A stretch of DNA of 38,727 nt from Bacteroidales bacterium (GTDB lineage: Bacteria > Bacteroidota > Bacteroidia > Bacteroidales > Muribaculaceae): assembly GCA_900752535.1 (NCBI GenBank), contig CAADVV010000392.1, forward strand, positions 1-38,727, in the 5' to 3' direction. Shown piece after piece: positions 16,227-24,920 of the stretch (positions within the stretch are counted from its first letter, which is position 1; each line of letters starts with the position of its first letter). A program made the translations under genes and the position numbers. Below the pieces are notes generated by a model. It was not told where the DNA came from. It searched no databases and was given only the letters and a program-made list of their open reading frames with translations.

Positions 16227-16266
16227 AATGGACGTTGTTGAAAAATACAACGTCCGTTTTATTTTT
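16227..16266 (+). terminator. terminator of the methylase operon
   Basis: GGACGTTGT (16230-16238) pairs perfectly with ACAACGTCC (16247-16255), followed by GTTTTATTTTT. It lies 11 bases after the stop codon. Confidence 0.92.
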
Positions 16267-16283
16267 AATCCAAAAATAAATTG

Positions 16284-16291
16284 TAACTTTG
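16284..16291 (+). promoter_or_regulatory. -7 box before the structured leader
   Basis: TAACTTTG fits TAnnTTTG and comes just before the folded region that ends at the first TetR gene. It would give a leader of more than 250 bases. Confidence 0.6.
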
Positions 16292-16295
16292 TAAG

Positions 16296-16481
16296 CGAAT
16301 AGCAATGGCGGTTGGTGACGACCACCGCTTCAACATATTGCATTCGTATTGACTCGTAAAGGAAAACTGCTAAATTTCATTGATAGACGAGGACATACGG
16401 AGCAATCGTGTCGTATTTTTACGCAAATACGGCACGGTCTGCATACGTCGGTCTATCAGCCTTTAGCAGTGGCTCCTTTAC
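16296..16481 (+). ncRNA. highly structured leader or small RNA
   Basis: Two hairpin domains are visible. Domain 1 (16296-16346): CGAAT/ATTCG and GCAAT/ATTGC with a one-base bulge, enclosing GCGGT(T)GGT paired with ACCACCGC. Domain 2 (16356-16481) is nested: GTAAAGG (16356-16362) with CCTTTAC (16475-16481), ACTGCTAAA (16366-16374) with TTTAGCAGT (16462-16470), GATAGAC (16382-16388) with GTCTATC (16451-16457), and CGTGTCGTATTT (16407-16418) with AAATACGGCACG (16425-16436, one G-U). All are perfect or nearly so, far more pairing than expected by chance. It follows its own promoter box, so it is probably transcribed. A 64-codon frame (16349-16543) runs through it but has no coding character. The family is unknown to me. 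Confidence 0.6.
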
Positions 16482-16515
16482 AGGTGTATGCAGATTCGTG
16501 CCTTTTTATAACATC

Positions 16516-16552
16516 GGCAGGAGTTTGCATTACAAAAATGTAAACTCCTGCC
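16516..16552 (+). promoter_or_regulatory. long palindrome directly before the TetR start
   Basis: GGCAGGAGTTTGCATT (16516-16531) and AATGTAAACTCCTGCC (16537-16552) form a 16-base stem with one G-U and a five-base loop, ending six bases before the ATG at 16559. As RNA it would occlude translation initiation or act as a terminator-like barrier. As DNA it could be a TetR operator for autoregulation. No T-run follows. Confidence 0.7.
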
Positions 16553-16558
16553 TGTTAT

Positions 16559-17137
16559 ATGAAGTCACAAGAAAAAGCCGCCGGTACGAAAGAACGGATA
16601 TTGACAAGGATATTGCCCCTCTTCCTTGTAAACAACTATGAGGCCATAACCATAGGTCTGATGGAGGATGCGACTCGTATGACAAGGGGGACCATATACC
16701 GTTACTTTGACAACAAGGAAGACATCTTCAAGCAAGCACTATTCCGCTATTATGACTCACCGCAAAACGTGCTGTTTGCCATACAACCGGAGAAGCACAA
16801 TCTGACTGAGTATTGGAAACTGAAGATACAACAGCTTGAATGCGCCTACTCTTATCTGAGGGAATACGGCATACTTGTCGATATGCTCGCAGTATCTCAT
16901 TACATTGAGGTACAAGGAATGCGCATTTTCCCATCGTTTAGTGAGATGATAGCATCACACAAACACAGGAATCTAAAATATTGGTCATTGGTTCTCAGGA
17001 ACACGCCTGACATATCCTTGAACACTCGAAGAATATCATATTTGAGAGCTGGGCAAATATTCCACGGCCTCTTCCTGCAATTATGTTCAAACTATCCTAA
17101 TGTAAAGTCAAGTTTGCCACCCATCAAATTGCCATAA
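16559..17137 (+). CDS. TetR/AcrR family regulator 1
   Basis: A 192-residue protein with the TetR N-terminal DNA-binding domain: KERILTRILPLFLVNNYEAITIGLMEDATRMTRGTIYRYFDNKEDIF, residues about 11-57, where GTIYRYFDNKE is the hallmark recognition helix. The C-terminal ligand domain has many aromatic and hydrophobic residues, as expected for a lipid or drug sensor. It sits downstream of the structured leader and faces the acyltransferase/oxoamine synthase pair, from which it is separated by only 12 bases (convergent). Control of that pair, or of itself through the adjacent palindrome, is inference. Confidence 0.9.
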   Translation: MKSQEKAAGTKERILTRILPLFLVNNYEAITIGLMEDATRMTRGTIYRYFDNKEDIFKQALFRYYDSPQNVLFAIQPEKHNLTEYWKLKIQQLECAYSYLREYGILVDMLAVSHYIEVQGMRIFPSFSEMIASHKHRNLKYWSLVLRNTPDISLNTRRISYLRAGQIFHGLFLQLCSNYPNVKSSLPPIKLP

Positions 17138-17149
17138 TTTGAGCAAATA

Positions 17150-18349
17150 TCAGTTGAGCAGCATAAAGTTTTTGTCAGTAAGGACTCTATGCGCTGTTTC
17201 AGCATACTTTTCAAGATATACGTGTTCCGGCACATAGGGTGGAGTGAACATCTTGTCAAGTCCATGGTTGATGAGCCACCTCATTATCGGCTTTCCGGAC
17301 CAGAACCCATAATAAATATTCTCTACCATAGCTCCTGACATTACTTTGGGGTAATAGCTCATTTGTCCGAAATCGATATATGACTTACCTCTTGTCTCTG
17401 CCTCCTTTACAGTCCTGAAGATGGTGTTAAGATATAAAACTTTGGAGTCATCATCTTTGTACCTGAAGCCCATATATAGAGGAATTAGATTGTTCTCGTT
17501 CTCCAAAATTATGACCATTACCCGAATTTCATCGGTGTCGTTGTCCCTTGCAACAAGGAAGAATGAGCCATCCCCAAGCAAATCATTTGTGGCTTCAAAG
17601 AATTTTTCGTTAAGAAATTCAAACTTGATTTTAGCTTTGTCAAGAACTTTCCGGTATAGATATGTGAATTCCTTAACCGGCTCTCCACCATAATCATTTA
17701 TAATTTCCCAATGGAAAGACCGATCGAAGAGGTCTTTAAACTTGCGATATCGTTTCCTGTTCTTTTTTCTTAAAGCATCAGGATAGGACACATCAGGCAA
17801 TATTGGAATTGCATTGGTTGGGAAAGACACTACAAACTTATAGTCCGATGTCAGAACGTCCTTGACATACTTTAATCCGCGCTCCCTCACATCTTTTACG
17901 AGTACGAAGTAGGATTTTACCAACTGGCTCATCCTCTTTATTTCACCGCCTATTATATCGGCGACTTCTTTTTTTTCTTCATCAGTGAGATTTGGGACAT
18001 ATTCTATAAAATGCTCACAAGTAGCCGCGTATGATCCTGTCACGAACGTGCGAAGTTTCAGGAAAGAAGGGAATACTTTCCGAATACCACCAATCCACTT
18101 CTTCGCTTTGCAGGCGGAAGCGATGTGGATTAGATCCATATTATAACAGAAACAAGGGACAATTGCTATTATATCGTTTCCCTTAAAAACCTGAAGATAG
18201 TGGAACTCTACATCTTCGAATTCTCCCAGCTCGTTTGCCTTCATAAAGGCGCGGCTTTTGATTATGTCAGAACCGTAAATTTTCTCCCAGTCTTTTGGTT
18301 TGATGTCGTCGATTGTGGCGCACCATTTAGCAGTGAAACTACTTGACAT
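17150..18349 (-). CDS. FemAB/GNAT-like acyltransferase (BioF2-like domain)
   Basis: A 399-residue cytosolic protein without signal or membrane segments. The C-terminal half has the GNAT-like pattern of FemAB and BioF2-type acyltransferases: FFLVARDNDTDEIRVMVIILENENNLIPLYMGFRY, then LYLNTIFRTVKEAETRGKSYIDFGQMSYYPKVMSGA. The start overlaps the end of the oxoamine synthase gene by 11 bases, so the two are translated together. Such pairs suit a two-step path: the synthase condenses an amino acid with an acyl-CoA, and this enzyme then N-acylates the product. That would give a sphingolipid- or acyl-aminoketone-like molecule. The reaction order and substrates are inference; the family call is moderately sure. 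Confidence 0.65.
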   Translation of the reverse strand: MSSSFTAKWCATIDDIKPKDWEKIYGSDIIKSRAFMKANELGEFEDVEFHYLQVFKGNDIIAIVPCFCYNMDLIHIASACKAKKWIGGIRKVFPSFLKLRTFVTGSYAATCEHFIEYVPNLTDEEKKEVADIIGGEIKRMSQLVKSYFVLVKDVRERGLKYVKDVLTSDYKFVVSFPTNAIPILPDVSYPDALRKKNRKRYRKFKDLFDRSFHWEIINDYGGEPVKEFTYLYRKVLDKAKIKFEFLNEKFFEATNDLLGDGSFFLVARDNDTDEIRVMVIILENENNLIPLYMGFRYKDDDSKVLYLNTIFRTVKEAETRGKSYIDFGQMSYYPKVMSGAMVENIYYGFWSGKPIMRWLINHGLDKMFTPPYVPEHVYLEKYAETAHRVLTDKNFMLLN

Positions 18350-19607
18350 ATCTTTCCAATCCGTATTTGTCGAATAGTCTGATCAACAGACTGACCAGAC
18401 CGTCCATGTCCTCCTTAGTATGGCTTGCCATTACACTGATACGAAAACGTGTCAGATTTGCCGGGACCACCGGAGGTGTAAGATCATTGATGAAATATCC
18501 GTTGTCAAAGGCATCTTTCACCATATATGTAAGAATTGTTGCGTCTCCCACGATAAGAGGAACAATTGGAGTCCTCGTATTCAATATATTGAATCCCGCT
18601 GATCTCAACGCATTATGCAGATATGAAGTGTTCTCTCGCAATCTCTTCACTATGTCCGTATTTTCCATTGCCTTGAACACCTCTATTGCTCCGGCACATA
18701 CCGCTGGAGGTAGCGATGTAGAGAACATATTACTGCGGGCGTATATACGCAGATAGTCAATGATTTTTTGCGAAGCCGTGATATAGCCGCCCACTGTGCC
18801 GACAGCTTTGCTTAGTGTTCCTGTGACAATTATATTGTCTCGTTCCATTATTCCATAATGGGAAAGTGTGCCTGCGCCTTTGTCTCCAATGACTCCAGTA
18901 GCATGTGCTTCGTCAATCAGAAGTATTGCGTTGTATTTCTTGCAGAGGGCAAGAATCTCCGGAATGTTGGCAATATCACCGTCCATACTGAAAACACCGT
19001 CGGTGGCCACCATTATGCCATTAGGGTACTGTTCTGCGTTTGCAGCAAGCATTTTCTCCAGATGCGCCATATCTCCGTGTTTGAAACGAAGCATCTTTGC
19101 GCCGGATAAGACAGTAGCGTCAAGAAGACTTGCATGGTCGAGTTTGTCGTGAATAATCAGATGGTTGGGACGTAAAAGGCCAGCAACAGCACCGAGATTG
19201 GCAGTATAACCAGATGAGAACAACATGGCATCGTCAAATCCTGTCTTTTCAGCTATTACTTTTTCCAATTCATTATGATAGATGGTAGTGCCGGTGAGTA
19301 ACGGCACACTCCCAGAGCCAATTCCGAATTCTTTTGTTACCTCGGCAGCCTTTGCAACAACTTCGGGAAGTATGGTAGCCCCAAGGTAACTGTTTGAACC
19401 GAATACAATGACTCTAACAGTCTTTCCAGTATGTCGGTTATAAACCATACACTCTCTGTCGCAGGCACTTATATGTGGATGCTTCTTCATGCTATTGAGA
19501 CCGGCCGCCTCATGCAGTCGTAGCTCTTCCTGAAAATCAGTGACTTTGCCATGTATAGACCCATCTTTACTGGTCTTATTGGCAGACATGTTTACAGTGT
19601 ATTTCAT
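18339..19607 (-). CDS. PLP-dependent alpha-oxoamine synthase
   Basis: A 422-residue fold-type I PLP enzyme of the family that contains serine palmitoyltransferase, 8-amino-7-oxononanoate synthase and 2-amino-3-ketobutyrate CoA ligase. His158 (DKLDHAS), Asp232 and His235 (IDEAHATGV) and the Schiff-base Lys267 (TGTLSKAVGTVGG) are all present. The family joins an amino acid to an acyl-CoA with loss of CO2. The extended N-terminus (about 60 residues before FGSNSYLG) and the acyltransferase partner argue against a biotin enzyme and favour a lipid-like product, as in serine palmitoyltransferase or sulfonolipid synthases. Start: ATG 19607 is about 25 bases after the expected transcription start. It is divergent from a TetR gene. 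Confidence 0.85.
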   Translation of the reverse strand: MKYTVNMSANKTSKDGSIHGKVTDFQEELRLHEAAGLNSMKKHPHISACDRECMVYNRHTGKTVRVIVFGSNSYLGATILPEVVAKAAEVTKEFGIGSGSVPLLTGTTIYHNELEKVIAEKTGFDDAMLFSSGYTANLGAVAGLLRPNHLIIHDKLDHASLLDATVLSGAKMLRFKHGDMAHLEKMLAANAEQYPNGIMVATDGVFSMDGDIANIPEILALCKKYNAILLIDEAHATGVIGDKGAGTLSHYGIMERDNIIVTGTLSKAVGTVGGYITASQKIIDYLRIYARSNMFSTSLPPAVCAGAIEVFKAMENTDIVKRLRENTSYLHNALRSAGFNILNTRTPIVPLIVGDATILTYMVKDAFDNGYFINDLTPPVVPANLTRFRISVMASHTKEDMDGLVSLLIRLFDKYGLERYVK

Positions 19608-19763
19608 AATTGTTAAAATTATAACGTATATTATAACGCAAAGTTAGCTATTATATTTGACAATGAGATAAAATTGGTCAGAAAAAAATTATTCTACTCC
19701 TTGTATTTTTCCGAATCATTATATTTTAGTAACTTTGCAGAAACATATAACTCGCAGAGAGCA
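19608..19763. promoter_or_regulatory. divergent control region with tandem TTATAACG repeats
   Basis: On the minus strand, the -7 box TAACTTTG (19646-19639) serves the oxoamine synthase. On the plus strand, TAACTTTG near 19730-19737 serves the TetR gene. Between the minus box and the synthase ATG, TTATAACG occurs twice, at 19619-19626 and 19631-19638, 12 bases apart. That is right over the expected transcription start, so it is a good candidate operator for the neighbouring TetR protein. Confidence 0.6.
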
Positions 19764-20396
19764 ATGGGCAAAGGAGAATCTAGCAAGGGCGGTGCCAGCC
19801 GTCAAAAAATAATTTTGGAGGCATTCAAGCTGTTCGCCACGATGCCTTATGAACGTGTCTCTTTTAGTGTAATGGAAAAAGAGATTGGTATAAGCCGTGG
19901 GTCTATGGTCTATTATTTTGGCAATAAGGAAGGACTCTTTCAGGAAGTCTTGAGTACCCTTGTGTATGGTACATCTTCAATTAAGGCAGTCCCTGAGGCA
20001 TATAGATTGTCGTTATGTTCGTTCTACAATTATTTTATAGAGACGCTGAAAAGAGATCAAGAAAAGATTTTACAGATTGGAGTCATCAATCTTAATGAGG
20101 CTCTTATGCGTATTGAGAATTCTGCCTTAACATATATTGAAAACTTCAAAGAAATAACATGTAAGTGGTTTGATGAAGAACGGCAGATTTGGAAGGGAGT
20201 TATTGAAAATGCAATATCTTCCGGAGAAATAAAATCAAGTATCGATTCGACGATATTTAGTCAACTTTTTGAGAATTGTTATTTAGGCACAGCCTTTACT
20301 GGGGTTTTCTTAAAAAATGGATATGATATGGATTCTCTTAAGAAATTATATGATCAAATTTATTTGGTTTTAAAAAATAATCACGTACTCAGTTAA
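19764..20396 (+). CDS. TetR/AcrR family regulator 2
   Basis: I start it at ATG 19764, 210 residues, because the -7 box at about 19730 lies inside the longer frame that opens at 19674. The DNA-binding domain covers residues about 12-60: SRQKIILEAFKLFATMPYERVSFSVMEKEIGISRGSMVYYFGNKEGLFQ. The C-terminal domain is a helical ligand pocket. It is divergently placed from the oxoamine synthase gene across 156 bases that hold tandem repeats, the classic layout for a local repressor responding to the pathway product or a related lipid. It converges on the end of the RiPP operon. Confidence 0.9.
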   Translation: MGKGESSKGGASRQKIILEAFKLFATMPYERVSFSVMEKEIGISRGSMVYYFGNKEGLFQEVLSTLVYGTSSIKAVPEAYRLSLCSFYNYFIETLKRDQEKILQIGVINLNEALMRIENSALTYIENFKEITCKWFDEERQIWKGVIENAISSGEIKSSIDSTIFSQLFENCYLGTAFTGVFLKNGYDMDSLKKLYDQIYLVLKNNHVLS

Positions 20397-20428
20397 AGAT
20401 TATCTTAATTTAAGTTTCCGAACTGAAA

Positions 20429-20641
20429 TTAAAGGAGAGAATCTATGATATGGCTAATAATTTTCTCTCCGTTTGAGTATGGATAAGGCAGCAAAAATAA
20501 TGCAGAAAGCATCATTATAACTATTATTACAATAATTATACAACTCCAATATATTAAAGATTTAGGAAGCCTTTCAATAAGTTTGCGCACTTTGTCAGAA
20601 CGAATCTCAATTTTTTCCTGACTGTTGGTTGATTTATTCAT
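20429..20641 (-). CDS. membrane-anchor stub of an HlyD-type adaptor
   Basis: A 70-residue protein that starts one base after the ABC exporter's stop. Residues 11-25 (IEIRSDKVRKLIERLP) and the membrane segment 28-50 (SLIYWSCIIIVIIVIMMLSALFLLPYPY) follow the N-terminus of Bacteroidetes HlyD/MFP adaptors, which normally continue for about 400 residues as periplasmic coiled coil and barrel. Here the protein ends soon after the membrane. Only 32 bases separate its stop from the TetR stop, so no remainder is nearby. It may be a broken adaptor or a minimal anchor that still assists the exporter. The homology call rests on a short segment. Confidence 0.55.
   Translation of the reverse strand: MNKSTNSQEKIEIRSDKVRKLIERLPKSLIYWSCIIIVIIVIMMLSALFLLPYPYSNGEKIISHIIDSLL
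20434..20470 (-). terminator. hairpin at the end of the RiPP operon
   Basis: GGAGAGAA (20434-20441) and TTCTCTCC (20463-20470) are perfectly complementary, with a 21-base spacer. The stem overlaps the last codons of the HlyD-stub frame. On the minus strand it is followed by TTTAATTTCAG. It may end the operon transcript. Confidence 0.4.
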
Positions 20642-20642
20642 T

Positions 20643-22826
20643 TTATATCCCTAATTCAAGTTGGTTTTTAACTAGATTATAATAAATTCCTTTTTTTTCT
20701 ATGAGAGAAACATGATTTCCGATCTCCGCAACTTTGCCGTCTTCTAATACTATAATTTGATCTGCGTTCTTGACTGTTGACAGACGATGTGCAACAACAA
20801 CAACTGTTCGGCCTTTATAAAATTCATTTAGATTTTCAACAATAATCTTTTCGTTTTTTGCATCAAGTGCATTTGTGGCTTCATCAAGAAAGATGAAATC
20901 TGGATTCTTATATACTGCACGAGCAATTAATATACGCTGTTTTTGACCTTGACTTAAGCCTAATCCATCTTGCCCAATTTTAGTATTAAACTTGAGCGGT
21001 AGATTCATAATGAAATCATAGATATTTGCAATTTTTACTGCTCTCTCAAGTCGGGCCCAATCAATTTCATCATCATCCACAGCGACATTCCGTGAAATGG
21101 ATTCTGAAAATATTACGCCATCTTGCATAACAACACCATACTGGCATCGTAACCATTTGAGATCATAGTGTTTTATGTCATTTCCTGCTATTAAGATATT
21201 CCCATTTATAGTAGGATAGTAGCCTAACATTAGCTTTATTAATGTTGTTTTTCCACTACCAGATGCTCCGACAATTGCTGTGACACGACCTTCTGGAATT
21301 ACTATTGAAATATTATTTAATACATTTTTAACTGCATGTAAATCATATTTAAAATCTACTCCATCGAATTGGATGGATTTATTAGAAGTGAAGGACATCA
21401 ATACTCGGCTATTATTTTTTTCCTCTTGGATTCCGTGTATTTCATTAATTCTCTCTAGCGACAGTTTAACATCTTGTAATGAATATATGAACTGCATAAA
21501 TTGTTCAACAGGAGAATTTAGTTGTCCGACTATATACTGTATTGCCAACATTGCACCTAAAGAAAGATGTCCATTTATAACAGATGTAGCCGCAAATACA
21601 GTAATAAAAATATTCTTGATTTCATTTATGAAGATACTTCCTGCTTCTTGGGTTTGTTGTAGCTTCATTGATTTCATTTGTATCTCAAATAAATCAGCCT
21701 GTGTATCCTCCCATTCCCATCTTCTTCTTTTCTCACAATTTTGCAGTTTGATTTCTTGTATCGATGTTAAGAATTGATATGTTCTATCTTGATTCTTTGC
21801 TTGCTGTTCAAAAAGTTCATAATCTATAATTTTTCTTCTCGATAGGAATTTTGCAATCCACAATCCATATAGAATGCTACCTCCTATGAAAATCGCAAAT
21901 ATATATATATTGTATACATAAAGCACTGCCCCAAAGACAAGAAAAGATAACAACGAGAAAATCATTCCCAGTACCTGATTTGTTAGGAATATTTGAATTC
22001 TACCATGGTCATTAATACGCTGAAGCATGTCTCCAAGAAGCTTTGTGTCAAAAAATGACATAGGAAGTTTAAGCAATTTTATAAAAAAATCGCTCACCAA
22101 CGATATATTGATTCGCATAGATATATGCAAAAGGAGCCATCTTCTTATAAAATCAGTCGCCGTTTTGCCGATTATAATCATTAATTCTCCAATAAGAACC
22201 AACCAAATAAAACTTATGTCATTATGTTTGATTCCTATATCTACAATCCACTGAGTTAAGAAAGGCATTAGCAGTTGCAGGCAACAACCAATAAATAATC
22301 CTAAAAAAACTTGAAGGAAATACTGTTTATAGTTAAGAGTGTATTTCCACAAAAAGTTAAAAGACCTTTTTTCTTGATCTACAGTTTCATTTTTTTCAAA
22401 ACTTTCATTTGGCTCAAAAAACATTGCAATTCCAACTCCGGAATCATCAGACCAATGAGCTTTTAAATCATCAATTGATAATTTATATTTGCCTTTCCCA
22501 GGATCTGCGATCCAAAATCTTCTACCATTCTTATCTATATGATAGAGGACTACAAAATGATTTTGATTCCAATGCAAAAGGGCACAAGAATCATATTTTA
22601 CAATATTTTCAATTGTTGTTTTGACAGGGATGCAATTAAGTCCTATTTCAGAGGCTGCATCTGAAATTCCTTTTAGGGAAACGCCATTTATAGATGTATG
22701 GCATTTCTGGGATATTTTAGAGATAGTTGTTTTTTTTCCATATATTGAACATATCATCGCTAAGCACGCAACACCACATTGCATTGAATCCTTTTGCCTA
22801 AAAAATTGCATCCTTGATTTTTTCAT
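20643..22826 (-). CDS. peptidase-containing ABC exporter (C39 domain)
   Basis: A 727-residue bacteriocin-type exporter that should cut the leader after the double glycine and move the core peptide across the inner membrane. The C39 peptidase is at residues 1-130 with Gln11, Cys17, His90 and Asp108 in place. Residues about 150-430 hold six membrane helices. The nucleotide-binding domain has Walker A GASGSGKTT (about 518), the signature LSQGQKQR (about 622) and Walker B FIFLDEATNALD. I prefer ATG 22826 (MKKSRMQFFRQKD) to the GTG nine bases upstream. It is directly preceded by the outer-membrane protein gene and followed by the adaptor stub, so the export path may run through that barrel. Confidence 0.95.
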   Translation of the reverse strand: MKKSRMQFFRQKDSMQCGVACLAMICSIYGKKTTISKISQKCHTSINGVSLKGISDAASEIGLNCIPVKTTIENIVKYDSCALLHWNQNHFVVLYHIDKNGRRFWIADPGKGKYKLSIDDLKAHWSDDSGVGIAMFFEPNESFEKNETVDQEKRSFNFLWKYTLNYKQYFLQVFLGLFIGCCLQLLMPFLTQWIVDIGIKHNDISFIWLVLIGELMIIIGKTATDFIRRWLLLHISMRINISLVSDFFIKLLKLPMSFFDTKLLGDMLQRINDHGRIQIFLTNQVLGMIFSLLSFLVFGAVLYVYNIYIFAIFIGGSILYGLWIAKFLSRRKIIDYELFEQQAKNQDRTYQFLTSIQEIKLQNCEKRRRWEWEDTQADLFEIQMKSMKLQQTQEAGSIFINEIKNIFITVFAATSVINGHLSLGAMLAIQYIVGQLNSPVEQFMQFIYSLQDVKLSLERINEIHGIQEEKNNSRVLMSFTSNKSIQFDGVDFKYDLHAVKNVLNNISIVIPEGRVTAIVGASGSGKTTLIKLMLGYYPTINGNILIAGNDIKHYDLKWLRCQYGVVMQDGVIFSESISRNVAVDDDEIDWARLERAVKIANIYDFIMNLPLKFNTKIGQDGLGLSQGQKQRILIARAVYKNPDFIFLDEATNALDAKNEKIIVENLNEFYKGRTVVVVAHRLSTVKNADQIIVLEDGKVAEIGNHVSLIEKKGIYYNLVKNQLELGI

Positions 22827-22835
22827 TTTAATCAC

Positions 22836-24917
22836 TTATAAGGCACTTGATTTAATTTGTCCATTAAATCTTAAGTTTTCATTGTCGGAATATTTCTTAC
22901 CAAAGCTAAAAGTATAGCTTGCAGAGAGAGTTATAAACATTCCATCCCATGGGCGACTCAAAAAGGAAACTTGATTTATGTTTTCTGAGTTGAGCCAACT
23001 TTTCCACCAACCTTTTCTTCTCAGTATATGATTTGCCATAACGCCGATAAAGAAGTTATCCCTATGATATTGAATTTTTATATTTAATCCATATGGATCT
23101 GTTTTACTGAGGTATGAGCCACCTCTCATATAGCCTTTGCCGGTTGTTGCATTATATCCTATTGTAGCTAAAAAATGAGGATTAATCTTATAAGATATAT
23201 TGGGGAAAAAACCAAAATAACCATTATCTATATGATATAGACCATTATGCCATTCATGTATGTATGACAGTTTTGTGGAAATATTCAATTTAGCACTAAA
23301 CAAAGAAATTGCTGGAGATAATGATATATATAGTGGATTAAAGTCTCCACTGTTAACCATTTCTTTTACCATAAGACTTCCTTCTGGGTGCCACCAAGGA
23401 ACTATATCGTTTATTATATTATCCCATTGTACGGAGGCATTAAGAGAAAAGGTGTTAGATGGCATCCATGTATAAGACAACATGGCGTATGCCTGCCTCA
23501 TTGTTTTAAGATTGGCATTACCTTTAGACCCCTCTATCTCGGTGTCTTGTCTCATGACTGAATTATAATATGCAGGATTTATAGAACTCTGATTGAGTGA
23601 AAATTGCGTATAGAAAGAGTGCTTGGTTCCAATTCTGCCGTTTACGGATATTGAGCCATTTATAAATGCTTTCGTTTTCCAATTATTATCATTTACTTTG
23701 AACGATTGAATTGGCATACTTAAAGTTATCTTCCCATTCCATTCCTTTGAAAACGAATGACTATATTGGGCTAATAAAGTATAATTGAAATTGTTTAATT
23801 TCTGATTGGAGCTATTAGTACCATTATAACATGTACGATACATTTCTAGGTTTGCATTTGCTTCTACAGTCAAATAATTCTGATGATAGACAGAAGTCAT
23901 CCAGCCCATGTATGCTGCCGGGAGATAAACATTCTCATTATATCCATTAAATATAGATGAATTATCCATATTTAATTGATAGTTTGAATTTAGTTTATTA
24001 TTATTATAGGAGAATGAGAATCCTCCATATAATAATGAATTATGGGGAAGTCCAGACAGTTGGAACATTCCATTTATATATGGGTTAAGATTACAAGAAG
24101 ACTTTGATGTTTGGGCACTGGACATATCATTGGTTATACAATGATTGAATATTATATTAGCATATTCAATATCATGCGGATTATCTAAATATTGGATTCC
24201 TCCGTCTATAATGAACAATAAATTCTCCGAATCAAATCTAGTACTGATAGCACCGTAGTATTGACGCTGATCAATAGACTGAGTTCCATAGGAACTTTTA
24301 GTTACACAATTATTATTGCCATAATTAAAATCTGTCGTTTGATTATTAGTTATGTCATCGGCCTTCCTATAGTTCGCACCCACAGATGCTTGCCACGTTA
24401 ATTTGTCTTTCCTCAGTTTCGTTGAAATAAAATAATTCCCATTATTATTGATGAATCCTTGAGACCCCTCTGCACATATATATCCACCATAATTATACTT
24501 ACGTAGTATAAAATTTATAACAGATTGGTATTGTTTAAATTGCGGATCGGGTGGAGATAGTAAAAACTCCACTCTTACAACTTCGTTAGGTCTGATGGCT
24601 TTGATTTCCCATTCAGGGGCTTCTTGACCATCTATAAAATAATGAACCTCACCACCCCATGATGACTCAACTTTGCCATTAAAAACATCAACACGAAGAC
24701 CTGGAACCATCATTTGTCCTAATAATTCGAGATAGTTTGAGGAATGCTTTTTATCCGACTGCTGTGGGATATAAGCAATTCCATGACTAATCGCTTGATG
24801 ATTTTGAGCTGTCACGACAACTTCATCCAGCGAATGCACCAATGTGGTATCTTGCTGACTATAAGCAATAAATGAAATAGAGGCGCATATAAAAAAGAAT
24901 ATTATAAATCGCTTCAT
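22836..24917 (-). CDS. TonB-receptor-like outer-membrane beta-barrel protein
   Basis: A 693-residue protein with a signal peptide (MKRFIIFFFICASISFIAYS) and LDEVVVTAQN, the conserved start of a TonB-receptor plug domain. The plug covers about 30-140 and lacks the usual carboxypeptidase-like N-terminal extension. The rest alternates aromatic strands and ends in a barrel-type strand (FITLSASYTFSFGKKYSDNENL, then a basic tail). In the operon it lies between the maturase and the exporter, 3 bases after the former. It could be the outer-membrane exit, a receptor for the peptide or an immunity-like component. None can be chosen from sequence. The gene is very AT-rich compared with the ICE backbone. 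Confidence 0.75.
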   Translation of the reverse strand: MKRFIIFFFICASISFIAYSQQDTTLVHSLDEVVVTAQNHQAISHGIAYIPQQSDKKHSSNYLELLGQMMVPGLRVDVFNGKVESSWGGEVHYFIDGQEAPEWEIKAIRPNEVVRVEFLLSPPDPQFKQYQSVINFILRKYNYGGYICAEGSQGFINNNGNYFISTKLRKDKLTWQASVGANYRKADDITNNQTTDFNYGNNNCVTKSSYGTQSIDQRQYYGAISTRFDSENLLFIIDGGIQYLDNPHDIEYANIIFNHCITNDMSSAQTSKSSCNLNPYINGMFQLSGLPHNSLLYGGFSFSYNNNKLNSNYQLNMDNSSIFNGYNENVYLPAAYMGWMTSVYHQNYLTVEANANLEMYRTCYNGTNSSNQKLNNFNYTLLAQYSHSFSKEWNGKITLSMPIQSFKVNDNNWKTKAFINGSISVNGRIGTKHSFYTQFSLNQSSINPAYYNSVMRQDTEIEGSKGNANLKTMRQAYAMLSYTWMPSNTFSLNASVQWDNIINDIVPWWHPEGSLMVKEMVNSGDFNPLYISLSPAISLFSAKLNISTKLSYIHEWHNGLYHIDNGYFGFFPNISYKINPHFLATIGYNATTGKGYMRGGSYLSKTDPYGLNIKIQYHRDNFFIGVMANHILRRKGWWKSWLNSENINQVSFLSRPWDGMFITLSASYTFSFGKKYSDNENLRFNGQIKSSAL

Positions 24918-24920
24918 ACC

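Noticed and set aside
16349..16543. 64-codon plus-strand frame through the structured leader
   Set aside because: It has no leader or promoter at a proper distance, is rich in Cys, His and Gln, and simply runs through the nested stems. Base pairing explains the sequence better than coding.
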